Shown: piece after piece, positions 22,070 through 34,497 of the stretch
How the letters are laid out: every line of letters begins with the position of its first letter
Numbering within the stretch: the first letter of the stretch is position 1
Assembly (NCBI GenBank): GCA_036417435.1
Contig: CM070914.1
Span: 1,488,001 to 1,552,000 of the forward strand
Source: Inia geoffrensis
Lineage: Eukaryota > Chordata > Mammalia > Artiodactyla > Iniidae
DNA: 64,000 nt
Direction of reading: 5' to 3'
Translations under genes and position numbers: made by a program
The notes under the pieces: model-generated
Seen by the model: the letters and a program-made list of their open reading frames with translations, nothing else
What the model was told of the DNA's origin: nothing
Databases searched by the model: none

Positions 22070-23450
22070 TATTCAATGCAGAGTGTTTTCTCATGGCAGC
22101 TCACCCTCAGGGCCATGACAAAGACTTCCTGGGGACATCGGACTCACCAGAAATGTGGTCCTGACGGTGCTCCAGGACTCTGGAAATGTAGCTCTCCTCC
22201 CGGTACATGCGGTGTGCAGCCAGTCACTCGGCACGTACAGAGGCCCTCCGATGTACAGACCAGTGGGCCTCCATGTGGCTCAGCCTTCCCACAGGGCTCT
22301 GGAGGTACTCAGTGAACTTGGAGCAAAAACGATGCATAACCGAGGGCCCTAGGAGTCCTCCAAAGGGTACTTCCTTTAAAATAAATCCCAACAGCGATGA
22401 AGAACTCATGGAGACAGTTGCATGCCTCCCTTTTTCCACGGCTACTCAGGGTCTAACGTGGAGACGTGTTCTCTCATTGTTTCTTTTTAGTTCTAGAGAC
22501 TGTCATGCTCACCACCACCGAGGCCATGGAAGCAATTTGTTTGGACAGAGCCAATTCATATTTTTCCCCGAAGCATTCTTCCAGGGTTGAGAGGCCTGTC
22601 AACAGCAGAGAATGTCAGGTAGTTTCTAGGCAGCATGAATGGAGCCTTCAAATTGAGAAAACAAGTCTAGTTCCAGCAGGCCCCGATTTCCACGGGCACA
22701 CTCATCCTACGTCCCTCGGGTTTCTAACAAGTCCAAAGGGAGACAAGGTTACCCAGTGTTTCCTTCCCTGAATCAACTTGTCGAAGTAGGGTTTTGTGCA
22801 TCATGCGAACTGCCTCAACCAAGCAACGCACTTGGTATGTGCGGGGCCGTCTAACTCTTCAAAAGTCTGCAGTGCCACGGGAAGAGCAGGCCTGAAATTG
22901 CAGTCAGAACGCACGCTGACTCTCTCCTGGCGCCAGGGTGAGTTCAGGCAGGAGGTCGTACATGGAATGCGAAGCCCAGGGTTTCTCTGAGTGCAGCTCA
23001 GACTAGGGTAATGGGTAAAATTTCGACGGCCTGAGGGACGTGTCAGAACGGTGTTCCTGAACCTCTGTGAGTGCTGGGGTACTTAAGCTGCTCCAAAACA
23101 GAGTGCAGTGCGTTTCCCTACACTCAGCATACACAGAGTGGCTCCAAAGGGCTACGGGACTGGATGTTGCTCAACAGACACAGGTGGGCCTGGGAGTACT
23201 TAGTGTACCTGGCAGTAGCAGGATGCCCACATGAGCCTCCTAGGTGTCTGTAAAATCATACTGCAATTTAAGATATGCAGAGCAGAGGTCACATGCTCAT
23301 GGAAAGTGCTGGACACCTCCGTTCCTACAAGCAAATCAAAGCCTAACCTCCAGGCATGTGTTCATGCTGGGTGCGAATTACGTGACGCAGCATGGTAAGA
23401 TGCTGACTTTCTCCTGGAGCACAGTGACTTCACGTACGAGGTCTTCTAAG
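22070..23450 (+). repeat. Unit copy 17 (first type B copy, 1,381 bp)
   Basis: caatgcag, cccggtacatg with gcagccagtc, gagcaaaaacg with gcataacc, tttccacgg, tttctttttag, gcaatttg, ttccaggg, gtgcggggcc, gtgtcagaac, tgcaatttaag and gaattacgtgac. It matches copy 22 except for one base I found (aaaacagag here, aaaacacag there). Confidence 0.97.
22469..22490 (+). promoter_or_regulatory. Splice-acceptor-like tract (B variant; one per unit)
   Basis: The stretch ctctcattgtttctttttag ends in AG after a pyrimidine-rich run, like a metazoan 3' splice site. Type A copies, and some B copies, have tttcactttag at the same place, a weaker tract. A donor-like catggtaagat precedes it by about 480 bp in each unit (for example gt at 2707-2708 before the acceptor ending at 3183). 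Actual splicing cannot be inferred from sequence alone. Confidence 0.2.
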
Positions 23451-24831
23451 TATTCAATGCAGAGTGTTTTCTCATGGCAGCTCACCCTCAGGGCCATGAC
23501 AAAGACTTCCTGGGGACATCGGACTCACCAGAAATGTGGTCCTGACGGTGCTCCAGGACTCTGGAAATGTAGCTCTCCTCCCGGTACATGCGGTGTGCAG
23601 CCAGTCACTCGGCACGTACAGAGGCCCTCCGATGTACAGACCAGTGGGCCTCCATGTGGCTCAGCCTTCCCACAGGGCTCTGGAGGTACTCAGTGAACTT
23701 GGAGCAAAAACGATGCATAACCGAGGGCCCTAGGAGTCCTCCAAAGGGTACTTCCTTTAAAATAAATCCCAACAGCGATGAAGAACTCATGGAGACAGTT
23801 GCATGCCTCCCTTTTTACACGGCTACTCAGGGTCTAACGTGGAGACGTGTTCCCTCATTGTTTCACTTTAGTTCTAGAGACTGTCATGCTCACCACCACC
23901 GAGGCCATGGAAGCAACTTGTTTGGACAGAGCCAATTCATATTTTTCCCCGAAGCATTCTTACAGGGTTGAGAGGCCTGTCAACAGCAGAGAATATCAGG
24001 TAGTTTCTAGGCAGCATCAATGGAGCCTTCAAATTGAGAAAACAAGTCTAGTTCCAGCAGGCCCCGATTTCCACGGGCACACTCATCCTACGTCCCTCGG
24101 GTTTCTAACAAGTCCAAAGGGAGACAAGGTTACCCAGTGTTTCCTTCCCTGAATCAACTTGTCGAAGTAGGGTTTTGTGCATCATGCGAACTGCCTCAAC
24201 CAAGCAACGCACTTGGTATGTGTGGGGCCGTCTAACTCTTCAAAAGTCTGCAGTGCCACGGGAAGAGCAGGCCTGAAATTGCAGTCAGAACGCACGCTGA
24301 CTCTCTCCTGGCGCCAGGGGGAGTTCAGGCAGGAGGTCGTACATGGAATGCGAAGCCCAGGGTTTCTCTGAGTGCAGCTCAGACTAGGGTAATGGGTAAA
24401 ATTTCGACGGCCTGAGGGACGTGCCAGAACGGTGTTCCTGAACCTCTGTGAGTGCTGGGGTACTTAAGCTGCTCCAAAACAGAGTGCAGTGCGTTTCCCT
24501 ACACTCAGCATACACAGAGTGGCTCCAAAGGGCTACGGGACTGGATGTTGCTCAACAGACACAGGTGGGCCTGGGAGTACTTAGTGAACCTGGCAGTAGC
24601 AGGATGCCCACATGAGCCTCCTAGGTGTCTGTAAAATCATACTGCGATTTGAGATATGCAGAGCAGAGGTCACATGCTCATGGAAAGTGCTGGACACCAT
24701 CGTTCCTACAAGCAAATCAAAGCCTAACCTCCAGGCATGTGTTCATGCTGGGTTCGCATTAAGTGACGCAGCATGGTAAGATGCTGACTTCCTCCTGGAG
24801 CACAGTGACTTCACGTACGAGGTCTTCTATG
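23451..24831 (+). repeat. Unit copy 18 (type B, 1,381 bp)
   Basis: Left part as in copy 17. The right part has gttccctcattg, gcaacttg, gaatatcagg, gcatcaatgg, ccagggggag, tagtgaacctgg, gcgatttgag, caccatcg, cattaagtgac and ttctatgtattc. Copy 23 repeats this set. Confidence 0.97.
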
Positions 24832-26211
24832 TATTCAATGCAGAGTGTTTTCTCATGGCAGCTCACCCTCAGGGCCATGACAAAGACTTCCTGGGGACTT
24901 CGGACTCACCAGAAATGTGGTCCTGACGGTGCTCCAGGACTCTGGAAATGTAGCTCTCCTCCCGGGACATGCGGTGTGCAGCCCGTCACTCGGCACGTAC
25001 AGAGGCCCTCCGATGTACAGACCAGTGGGCCTCCATGTGGCTCAGCCATCCCACAGGGCTCTGGAGGTACTCAGTGAACTTGGAGCAAAAACGATGCACA
25101 ACCGAGGGCCCAGGAGTCCTCGAAAGGGTACTTCCTTTAAAATAAATCCCAACAGCGATGAAGAACTCATGGAGACAGTTGCATGCCTCCCTTTTTACAC
25201 GGCTACTCAGGGTCTAACGTGGAGACGTGTTCTCTCATTGTTTCACTTTAGTTCTAGAGACTGTCATGCTCACCACCACCGAGGCCATGGAAGCAACTTG
25301 TTTGGACAGAGCCAATTCATATTTTTCCCCGAAGCATTCTTACAGGGTTGAGAGGCCTGTCAACAGCAGAGAATATCAGGTAGTTTCTAGGCAGCATCAA
25401 TGGAGCCTTCAAATTGAGAAAACAAGTCTAGTTCCAGCAGGCCCCGATTTCCACGGGCACACTCATCCTACGTCCCTCGGGTTTCTAACAAGTCCAAAGG
25501 GAGACAAGGTTACCCAGTGTTTCCTTCCCTGAATCAACTTGTCGAAGTAGGGTTTTGTGCATCATGCGAACTGCCTCAACCAAGCAACGCACTTGGTATG
25601 TGTGGGGCCGTCTAACTCTTCAAAAGTCTGCAGTGCCACGGGAAGAGCAGGCCTGAAATTGCAGTCAGAACGCACGCTGACTCTCTCCTGGCGCCAGGGT
25701 GAGTTCAGGCAGGAGGTCGTACATGGAATGCGAAGCCCAGGGTTTCTCTGAGTGCAGCTCAGACTAGGGTAATGGGTAAAATTTCGACGGCCTGAGGGAC
25801 GTGCCAGAACGATGTTCCTGAACCTCTGTGAGTGCTGGGGTACTTAAGCTGCTCCAAAACAGAGTGCAGTGCGTTTCCCTACACTCAGCATACACAGAGT
25901 GGCTCCAAAGGGCTACGGGACTGGATGTTGCTCAACAGACACAGGTGGGCCTGGGAGTACATAGTGTACCTGGCAGTAGCAGGATGCCCACATGAGCCTC
26001 CTAGGTGTCTGTAAAATCATACTGCGATTTGAGATATGCAGAGCAGAGGTCACATGCTCATGGAAAGTGCTGGACACCTCCGTTCCTACAAGCAAATCAA
26101 AGCCTAACGTCCAGGCATGTGTTCATGCTGGGTGCGCATTACGTGATGCAGCATGGTAAGATGCTGACTTTCTTCTGGAGCACACTGACTTCACGTACGA
26201 GGTCTTCTAAA
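24832..26211 (+). repeat. Unit copy 19 (type B, 1,380 bp)
   Basis: First copy with the shortened gggcccagg, together with cctcgaaaggg (also copies 24, 40, 46). Private cagccatccc. The right end has agaacgatg, gtacatagtg, aacgtccagg, tttcttctgg and ctaaatattc, all repeated in copy 26. Confidence 0.97.
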
Positions 26212-27595
26212 TATTCAAGGCAGAGTGTTTTCTCATGGCAGCTCACCCTCAGGGCTATGACAAAGACTTCCTGGGGACTTCGGACTCACCAGAAATGTGG
26301 TCCTGACGGTGCTCCAGGACTCTGGAAATGTAGCTCTCCTCCCGGGACATGCGGTGTGCAGCCCGTCACTCGGCACGTACACAGGCCCTCCGATGTACAG
26401 ACCAGTGGGCCTCCATGTGGTTCAGCCTTCCCACAGGGCTCTGGAGATACTCAGTGAACTTGGAGGAAAAATGATGCACAACCGAGGGCCCAGGAGTCCT
26501 CCAAAGGGTACTTCCTTTAAAATAAATCCCAATAGCGATGAAGAACTCATGGAGACAGTTGCATGCCTCCCTTTTTCCACGGCTACTCAGGGTCTAACGT
26601 GGAGACGTGTTCTCTCATTGTTTCTTTTTAGTTCTAGAGACTGTCATGCTCACCACCACCGAGGCCATGGAAGCAATTTGTTTGGACAGAGCCAAATCAT
26701 ATTTTTCCCCGAAGCATTCTTCCAGGGTTGAGAGGCCTGTCAACAGCAGAGAATGTCAGGTAGTTTCTAGGCAGCATGAATGGAGCCTTCAAATTGAGAA
26801 AACAATTCTAGTTCCAGCAGGCCCCGATTTCCACGGGCACACTCATCCTACGTCCTTCGGGTTTCTAACAAGTCCAAAGGGAGACAAGGTTACCCAGTGT
26901 TTCCTTCCCTGAATCAACTTGTCGAAGTAGGGTTTTGTGCATCATGCGAACTGCCTCAACCAAGCAACGCACTTGGTATGTGTGGGGCCGTCTAACTCTT
27001 CAAAACTCTGCAGTGCAACGGGAAGAGCAGGCCTGAATTTGCAGTCAGAACGCACGCTGACTCTCTCCTGGCGAAGGGTGAGTTCAGGCAGGAGGTCGTA
27101 CATGGAATGCGAAGCCCAGGGTTTCTCTGAGTGCAGCTCAGACTAGGGTAATGGGTAAAATTTCGACGGCCTGAGGGACGTGCCAGAACGGTGTTCCTGA
27201 ACCTCTGTGAGTGCTGGGGTATTTAAGCTGCTCCAAAACAGAGTGCAGTGCGTTTCCCTACACTCAGCATACACAGAGTGGCTCCAAAGGGCTACGGGAC
27301 TGGATGTTGCTCAACAGACACAGGTGGGCCTGGGAGTACTTAGTGTACTATACCTGGCAGTAACAGGATGCCCACATGAGCCTCCTAGGTGTCTGTAAAA
27401 TCATACTGCGATTTGAGATATGCAGAGCAGAGGTCACATGCTCATGGAAAGTGCTGGACACCATCGTTCCTACAAGCAAATCAAAGCCTAACCTCCAGGC
27501 ATGTGTTCATGCTGGGTTCGCATTAAGTGACGCAGCATGGTAAGATGCGGACTTTCTCCTGGAGCACACTGACTTCACGTACGAGGTCTTCTAAG
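26212..27595 (+). repeat. Unit copy 20 (type B, 1,384 bp)
   Basis: gggctatgac, cgtacacagg, cccaatagc, gccaaatcat, aacaattctag, gtccttcgg, aaaactctgc with tgcaacg. It has the 5-bp gain (gtactatacc at 27345-27354) and a private 1-bp loss in ctggcgaaggg that breaks the palindrome. gtatttaag replaces gtacttaag. Confidence 0.97.
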
Positions 27596-28975
27596 TATTC
27601 AAGGCAGAGTGTTTTCTCATGGCAGCTCACCCTCAGGGCTATGACAAAGTCTTCCTGGGGACTTCGGACTCACCAGAAATGTGGTCCTGACGGTGCTCCA
27701 GGACTCTGGAAATGTAGCTCTCCTCCCGGGACATGCGGTGTGCAGCCCGTCACTCGGCACGTACAGAGGCCCTCCGATGTACAGACCAGTGGGCCTCCAT
27801 GTGGTTCAGCCTTCCCACAGGGCTCTGGAGATACTCAGTGAACTTGGAGGAAAAATGATGCACAACCGAGGGCCCAGGAGTCCTCCAAAGGGTACTTCCT
27901 TTAAAATAAATCCCAATAGCGATGAAGAACTCATGGAGACAGTTGCATGCCTCCCTTTTTCCACGGCTACTCAGGGTCTAACGTGGAGACGTGTTCTCTC
28001 ATTGTTTCACTTTAGTTCTAGAGACTGTCATGCTCACCACCACCGAGGCCATGGAAGCAATTTGTTTGGACAGAGCCAATTCATATTTTTCCCCGAAGCA
28101 TTCTTCCAGGGTTGAGAGGCCTGTCAACAGCAGAGAATGTCAGGTAGTTTCTAGGCAGCATGAATGGAGCCTTCAAATTGAGAAAACAAGTCTAGTTCCA
28201 GCAGGCCCCGATTTCCACGGGCACACTCATCCTACGTCCCTCGGGTTTCTAACAAGTCCAAAGGGAGACAAGGTTACCCAGTGTTTCCTTCCCTGAATCA
28301 ACTTGTCGAAGTAGGGTTTTGTGCATCATGCGAACTGCCTCAACCAAGCAACGCACTTGGTATGTGCGGGGCCGTCTAACTCTTCAAAAGTCTGCAGTGC
28401 CACGGGAAGAGCAGGCCTGAAATTGCAGTCAGAACGCACGCTGACTCTCTCCTGGCGCCAGGGTGAGTTCAGGCAGGAGGTCGTACATGGAATGCGAAGC
28501 CCAGGGTTTCTCTGAGTGCAGCTCAGACTAGGGTAATGGGTAAAATTTCGACGGCCTGAGGGACGTGTCAGAACGGTGTTCCTGAACCTCTGTGAGTGCT
28601 GGGGTACTTAAGCTGCTCCAAAACAGAGTGCAGTGCGTTTCCCTACACTCAGCATACACAGAGTGGCTCCAAAGGGCTACGGGACTGGATGTTGCTCAAC
28701 AGACACAGGTGGGCCTGGGAGTACTTAGTGTACCTGGCAGTAGCAGGATGCCCACATGAGCCTCCTAGGTGTCTGTAAAATCATACTGCAATTTAAGATA
28801 TGCAGAGCAGAGGTCACATGCTCATGGAAAGTGCTGGACACCTCCGTTCCTACAAGCAAATCAAAGCCTAACCTCCAGGCATGTGTTCATGCTGGGTGCG
28901 AATTACGTGACGCAGCATGGTAAGATGCTGACTTTCTCCTGGAGCACAGTGACTTCACGTACGAGGTCTTCTAAG
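27596..28975 (+). repeat. Unit copy 21 (type B, 1,380 bp)
   Basis: Left part like copy 20 but with cgtacagagg and the private caaagtcttcc. tttcactttag is combined with gcaatttg and ttccaggg. The right end is like copy 17 (gtgcggggcc, gtgtcagaac, tgcaatttaag, gaattacgtgac). Confidence 0.97.
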
Positions 28976-30356
28976 TATTCAATGCAGAGTGTTTTCTCAT
29001 GGCAGCTCACCCTCAGGGCCATGACAAAGACTTCCTGGGGACATCGGACTCACCAGAAATGTGGTCCTGACGGTGCTCCAGGACTCTGGAAATGTAGCTC
29101 TCCTCCCGGTACATGCGGTGTGCAGCCAGTCACTCGGCACGTACAGAGGCCCTCCGATGTACAGACCAGTGGGCCTCCATGTGGCTCAGCCTTCCCACAG
29201 GGCTCTGGAGGTACTCAGTGAACTTGGAGCAAAAACGATGCATAACCGAGGGCCCTAGGAGTCCTCCAAAGGGTACTTCCTTTAAAATAAATCCCAACAG
29301 CGATGAAGAACTCATGGAGACAGTTGCATGCCTCCCTTTTTCCACGGCTACTCAGGGTCTAACGTGGAGACGTGTTCTCTCATTGTTTCTTTTTAGTTCT
29401 AGAGACTGTCATGCTCACCACCACCGAGGCCATGGAAGCAATTTGTTTGGACAGAGCCAATTCATATTTTTCCCCGAAGCATTCTTCCAGGGTTGAGAGG
29501 CCTGTCAACAGCAGAGAATGTCAGGTAGTTTCTAGGCAGCATGAATGGAGCCTTCAAATTGAGAAAACAAGTCTAGTTCCAGCAGGCCCCGATTTCCACG
29601 GGCACACTCATCCTACGTCCCTCGGGTTTCTAACAAGTCCAAAGGGAGACAAGGTTACCCAGTGTTTCCTTCCCTGAATCAACTTGTCGAAGTAGGGTTT
29701 TGTGCATCATGCGAACTGCCTCAACCAAGCAACGCACTTGGTATGTGCGGGGCCGTCTAACTCTTCAAAAGTCTGCAGTGCCACGGGAAGAGCAGGCCTG
29801 AAATTGCAGTCAGAACGCACGCTGACTCTCTCCTGGCGCCAGGGTGAGTTCAGGCAGGAGGTCGTACATGGAATGCGAAGCCCAGGGTTTCTCTGAGTGC
29901 AGCTCAGACTAGGGTAATGGGTAAAATTTCGACGGCCTGAGGGACGTGTCAGAACGGTGTTCCTGAACCTCTGTGAGTGCTGGGGTACTTAAGCTGCTCC
30001 AAAACACAGTGCAGTGCGTTTCCCTACACTCAGCATACACAGAGTGGCTCCAAAGGGCTACGGGACTGGATGTTGCTCAACAGACACAGGTGGGCCTGGG
30101 AGTACTTAGTGTACCTGGCAGTAGCAGGATGCCCACATGAGCCTCCTAGGTGTCTGTAAAATCATACTGCAATTTAAGATATGCAGAGCAGAGGTCACAT
30201 GCTCATGGAAAGTGCTGGACACCTCCGTTCCTACAAGCAAATCAAAGCCTAACCTCCAGGCATGTGTTCATGCTGGGTGCGAATTACGTGACGCAGCATG
30301 GTAAGATGCTGACTTTCTCCTGGAGCACAGTGACTTCACGTACGAGGTCTTCTAAG
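28976..30356 (+). repeat. Unit copy 22 (type B, 1,381 bp)
   Basis: Copy 17 repeated 6,906 bp downstream. The only difference I found is aaaacacag. It starts the second copy of the 5-unit displacement. Confidence 0.97.
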
Positions 30357-31737
30357 TATTCAATGCAGAGTGTTTTCTCATGGCAGCTCACCCTCAGGGC
30401 CATGACAAAGACTTCCTGGGGACATCGGACTCACCAGAAATGTGGTCCTGACGGTGCTCCAGGACTCTGGAAATGTAGCTCTCCTCCCGGTACATGCGGT
30501 GTGCAGCCAGTCACTCGGCACGTACAGAGGCCCTCCGATGTACAGACCAGTGGGCCTCCATGTGGCTCAGCCTTCCCACAGGGCTCTGGAGGTACTCAGT
30601 GAACTTGGAGCAAAAACGATGCATAACCGAGGGCCCTAGGAGTCCTCCAAAGGGTACTTCCTTTAAAATAAATCCCAACAGCGATGAAGAACTCATGGAG
30701 ACAGTTGCATGCCTCCCTTTTTACACGGCTACTCAGGGTCTAACGTGGAGACGTGTTCCCTCATTGTTTCACTTTAGTTCTAGAGACTGTCATGCTCACC
30801 ACCACCGAGGCCATGGAAGCAACTTGTTTGGACAGAGCCAATTCATATTTTTCCCCGAAGCATTCTTACAGGGTTGAGAGGCCTGTCAACAGCAGAGAAT
30901 ATCAGGTAGTTTCTAGGCAGCATCAATGGAGCCTTCAAATTGAGAAAACAAGTCTAGTTCCAGCAGGCCCCGATTTCCACGGGCACACTCATCCTACGTC
31001 CCTCGGGTTTCTAACAAGTCCAAAGGGAGACAAGGTTACCCAGTGTTTCCTTCCCTGAATCAACTTGTCGAAGTAGGGTTTTGTGCATCATGCGAACTGC
31101 CTCAACCAAGCAACGCACTTGGTATGTGTGGGGCCGTCTAACTCTTCAAAAGTCTGCAGTGCCACGGGAAGAGCAGGCCTGAAATTGCAGTCAGAACGCA
31201 CGCTGACTCTCTCCTGGCGCCAGGGGGAGTTCAGGCAGGAGGTCGTACATGGAATGCGAAGCCCAGGGTTTCTCTGAGTGCAGCTCAGACTAGGGTAATG
31301 GGTAAAATTTCGACGGCCTGAGGGACGTGCCAGAACGGTGTTCCTGAACCTCTGTGAGTGCTGGGGTACTTAAGCTGCTCCAAAACAGAGTGCAGTGCGT
31401 TTCCCTACACTCAGCATACACAGAGTGGCTCCAAAGGGCTACGGGACTGGATGTTGCTCAACAGACACAGGTGGGCCTGGGAGTACTTAGTGAACCTGGC
31501 AGTAGCAGGATGCCCACATGAGCCTCCTAGGTGTCTGTAAAATCATACTGCGATTTGAGATATGCAGAGCAGAGGTCACATGCTCATGGAAAGTGCTGGA
31601 CACCATCGTTCCTACAAGCAAATCAAAGCCTAACCTCCAGGCATGTGTTCATGCTGGGTTCGCATTAAGTGACGCAGCATGGTAAGATGCTGACTTCCTC
31701 CTGGAGCACAGTGACTTCACGTACGAGGTCTTCTATG
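30357..31737 (+). repeat. Unit copy 23 (type B, 1,381 bp)
   Basis: Reads as identical to copy 18, including the rare gttccctcattg, ccagggggag, tagtgaacctgg and ttctatgtattc. Confidence 0.97.
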
Positions 31738-33117
31738 TATTCAATGCAGAGTGTTTTCTCATGGCAGCTCACCCTCAGGGCCATGACAAAGACTTCCTGG
31801 GGACTTCGGACTCACCAGAAATGTGGTCCTGACGGTGCTCCAGGACTCTGGAAATGTAGCTCTCCTCCCGGGACATGCGGTGTGCAGCCCGTCACTCGGC
31901 ACGTACAGAGGCCCTCCGATGTACAGACCAGTGGGCCTCCATGTGGCTCAGCCTTCCCACAGGGCTCTGGAGGTACTCAGTGAACTTGGAGCAAAAACGA
32001 TGCACAACCGAGGGCCCAGGAGTCCTCGAAAGGGTACTTCCTTTAAAATAAATCCCAACAGCGATGAAGAACTCATGGAGACAGTTGCATGCCTCCCTTT
32101 TTACACGGCTACTCAGGGTCTAACGTGGAGACGTGTTCTCTCATTGTTTCACTTTAGTTCTAGAGACTGTCATGCTCACCACCACCGAGGCCATGGAAGC
32201 ACATTGTTTGGACAGAGCCAATTCATATTTTTCCCGGAAGCATTCTTACAGGGTTGAGAGACCTGTCAACAGCAGAGAATGTCAGGTAGTTTCTAGGCAG
32301 CATGAATGGAGCCTTCAAATTGAGAAAACAATTCTAGTTCCAGCAGGCCCCGATTTCCACGGGCACACTCATCCTACGTCCCTCGGGTTTCTAACAAGTC
32401 CAAAGGGAGACAAGGTTACCCAGTGTTTCCTTCCCTGAATCAACTTGTCGAAGTAGGGTTTTGTGCATGATGTGAACTGCCTCAACCAAGCAACGCACTT
32501 GGTATGTGTGGGGCCGTCTAACTCTTCAAAAGTCTGCAGTGCCACGGGAAGAGCAGGCCTGAAATTGCAGTCAGAACGCACGCTGACTCTCTCCTGGCGC
32601 CAGGGTGAGTTCAGGCAGGAGGTCGTACATGGAATGCGAAGCCCAGGGTTTCTCTGAGTGCAGCTCAGACTAGGGTAATGGGTAAAATTTCGACGGCCTG
32701 AGGGACGTGCCAGAACGGTGTTCCTGAACCTCTGTGAGTGCTGGGGTACTTAAGCTGCTCCAAAACAGAGTGCAGTGCGTTTCCCTACACTCAGCATACA
32801 CAGAGTGGCTCCAAAGGGCTACGGGACTGGATGTTGCTCAACAGACACAGGTGGGCCTGGGAGTACTTAGTGTACCTGGCAGTAGCAGGATGCCCACATG
32901 AGCCTCCTAGGTGTCTGTAAAATCATACTGCGATTTGAGATATGCAGAGCAGAGGTCACATGCTCATGGAAAGTGCTGGACACCATCGTTCCTACAAGCA
33001 AATCAAAGCCTAACCTCCAGGCATGTGTTCATGCTGGGTTCGCATTAAGTGACGCAGCATGGTAAGATGCGGACTTTCTCCTGGAGCACACTGACTTCAC
33101 GTACGAGGTCTTCTAAG
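31738..33117 (+). repeat. Unit copy 24 (type B, 1,380 bp, recombinant)
   Basis: Left part as in copy 19 (cctcgaaaggg) up to about 32199. It then switches to gcacattg, tcccggaag, gagagacctg and aacaattctag. Private gcatgatgtgaac. The end has caccatcg, cattaagtgac and gatgcggac. Confidence 0.96.
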
Positions 33118-34497
33118 TATTCAAGGCAGAGTGTTTTCTCATAGCAGCTCACCCTCAGGGCTATGACAAAGACTTCCTGGGGACTTCGGACTCACCAGAA
33201 ATGTGGTCCTGACGGTGCTCCAGGACTCTGGAAATGTAGCTCTCCTCCCGGGACATGCGGTGTGCAGCCCGTCACTCGGCACGTACAGAGGCCCTCCGAT
33301 GTACAGACCAGTGGGCCTCCATGTGGTTCAGCCTTCCCACAGGGCTCTGGAGATACTCAGTGAACTTGGAGGAAAAATGATGCACAACCGAGGGCCCAGG
33401 AGTCCTCCAAAGGGTACTTCCTTTAAAATAAATCCCAATAGCGATGAAGAACTCATGAAGACAGTTGCATGCCTCCCTTTTTCCACGGCTACTCAGGGTC
33501 TAACGTGGAGATGTGTTCTCTCATTGTTTCTTTTTAGTTCTAGAGACTGTCATGCTCACCACCACCGAGGCCATGGAAGCAATTTGTTTGGACAGAGCCA
33601 ATTCATATTTTTCCCCGAAGCATTCTTCCAGGGTTGAGAGGCCTGTGAACAGCAGAGAATGTCAGGTAGTTTCTAGGCAGCATGAATGGAGCCTTCAAAT
33701 TGAGAAAACAAGTCTAGTTCCAGCAGGCCCCGATTTCCACGGGCACACTCATCCTACGTCCCTCGGGTTTCTAACAAGTCCAAAGGGAGACAAGGTTACC
33801 CAGTGTTTCCTTCCCTGAATCAACTTGTCGAAGTAGGGTTTTGTGCATCATGCGAACTGCCTCAACCAAGCAACGCACTTGGTATGTGTGGGGCCGTCTG
33901 ACTCTTCAAAAGTCTGCAGTGCCACGGGAAGAGCAGGCCTGAAATTGCAGTCACAACGCACGCTGACTCTCTCCTGGCGCCAGGGTGATTTCAGGCAGGA
34001 GGTCGTACATGGAATGCGAAGCCCAGGGTTTCTCTGAGTGCAGCTCAGACTAGGGTAATGGGTAAAATTTCGACGGCCTGAGGGACGTGTCAGAACGGTG
34101 TTCCTGAACCTCTGTGAGTGCTGGGGTACTTAAGCTGCTCCAAAACAGAGTGCAGTGCGTTTCCCTACACTGAGCATACACAGAGTGGCTCCAAAGGGCT
34201 ACGGGACTGGATGTTGCTCAACAGACACAGGTGGGCCTGGGAGTACTTAGTGTACCTGGCAGTAGCAGGATGCCCACATGAGCCTCCTAGGTGTCTGTAA
34301 AATCATACTGCAATTTAAGATATGCAGAGCAGAGGTCACATGCTCATGGAAAGTGCTGGACACCTCCGTTCGTACAAGCAAATCAAAGCCTAACCTCCAG
34401 GCATGTGTTCATGCTGGGTGCGAATTACGTGACGCAGCATGGTAAGATGCTGACTTTCGCCTGGAGCACAGTGACTTCACGTACGAGGTCTTCTAAG
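33118..34497 (+). repeat. Unit copy 25 (type B, 1,380 bp)
   Basis: gggctatgac, cgtacagagg, cccaatagc, tttctttttag, gcaatttg. Private changes: ctcatagcag, ctcatgaag, gagatgtg, cctgtgaac, gtcacaacg, ggtgatttc, acactgagc and gttcgtac. Its ctttcgcctgg end recurs in copy 33. Confidence 0.97.

Larger units (their letters stand above)
22070..25293 (+). repeat. Left member of a 5-unit displaced duplication
   Basis: Copies 17, 18 and the first third of 19 recur 6,906 bp downstream. By eye I found two differences over about 3.2 kb (gag/cac in copies 17/22 and cagccatccc/cagccttccc in copies 19/24). Confidence 0.85.
28976..32199 (+). repeat. Right member of a 5-unit displaced duplication
   Basis: Counterpart of 22070-25293. 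The match ends within copy 24, where gcacattg replaces the gcaacttg of copy 19. Confidence 0.85.
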
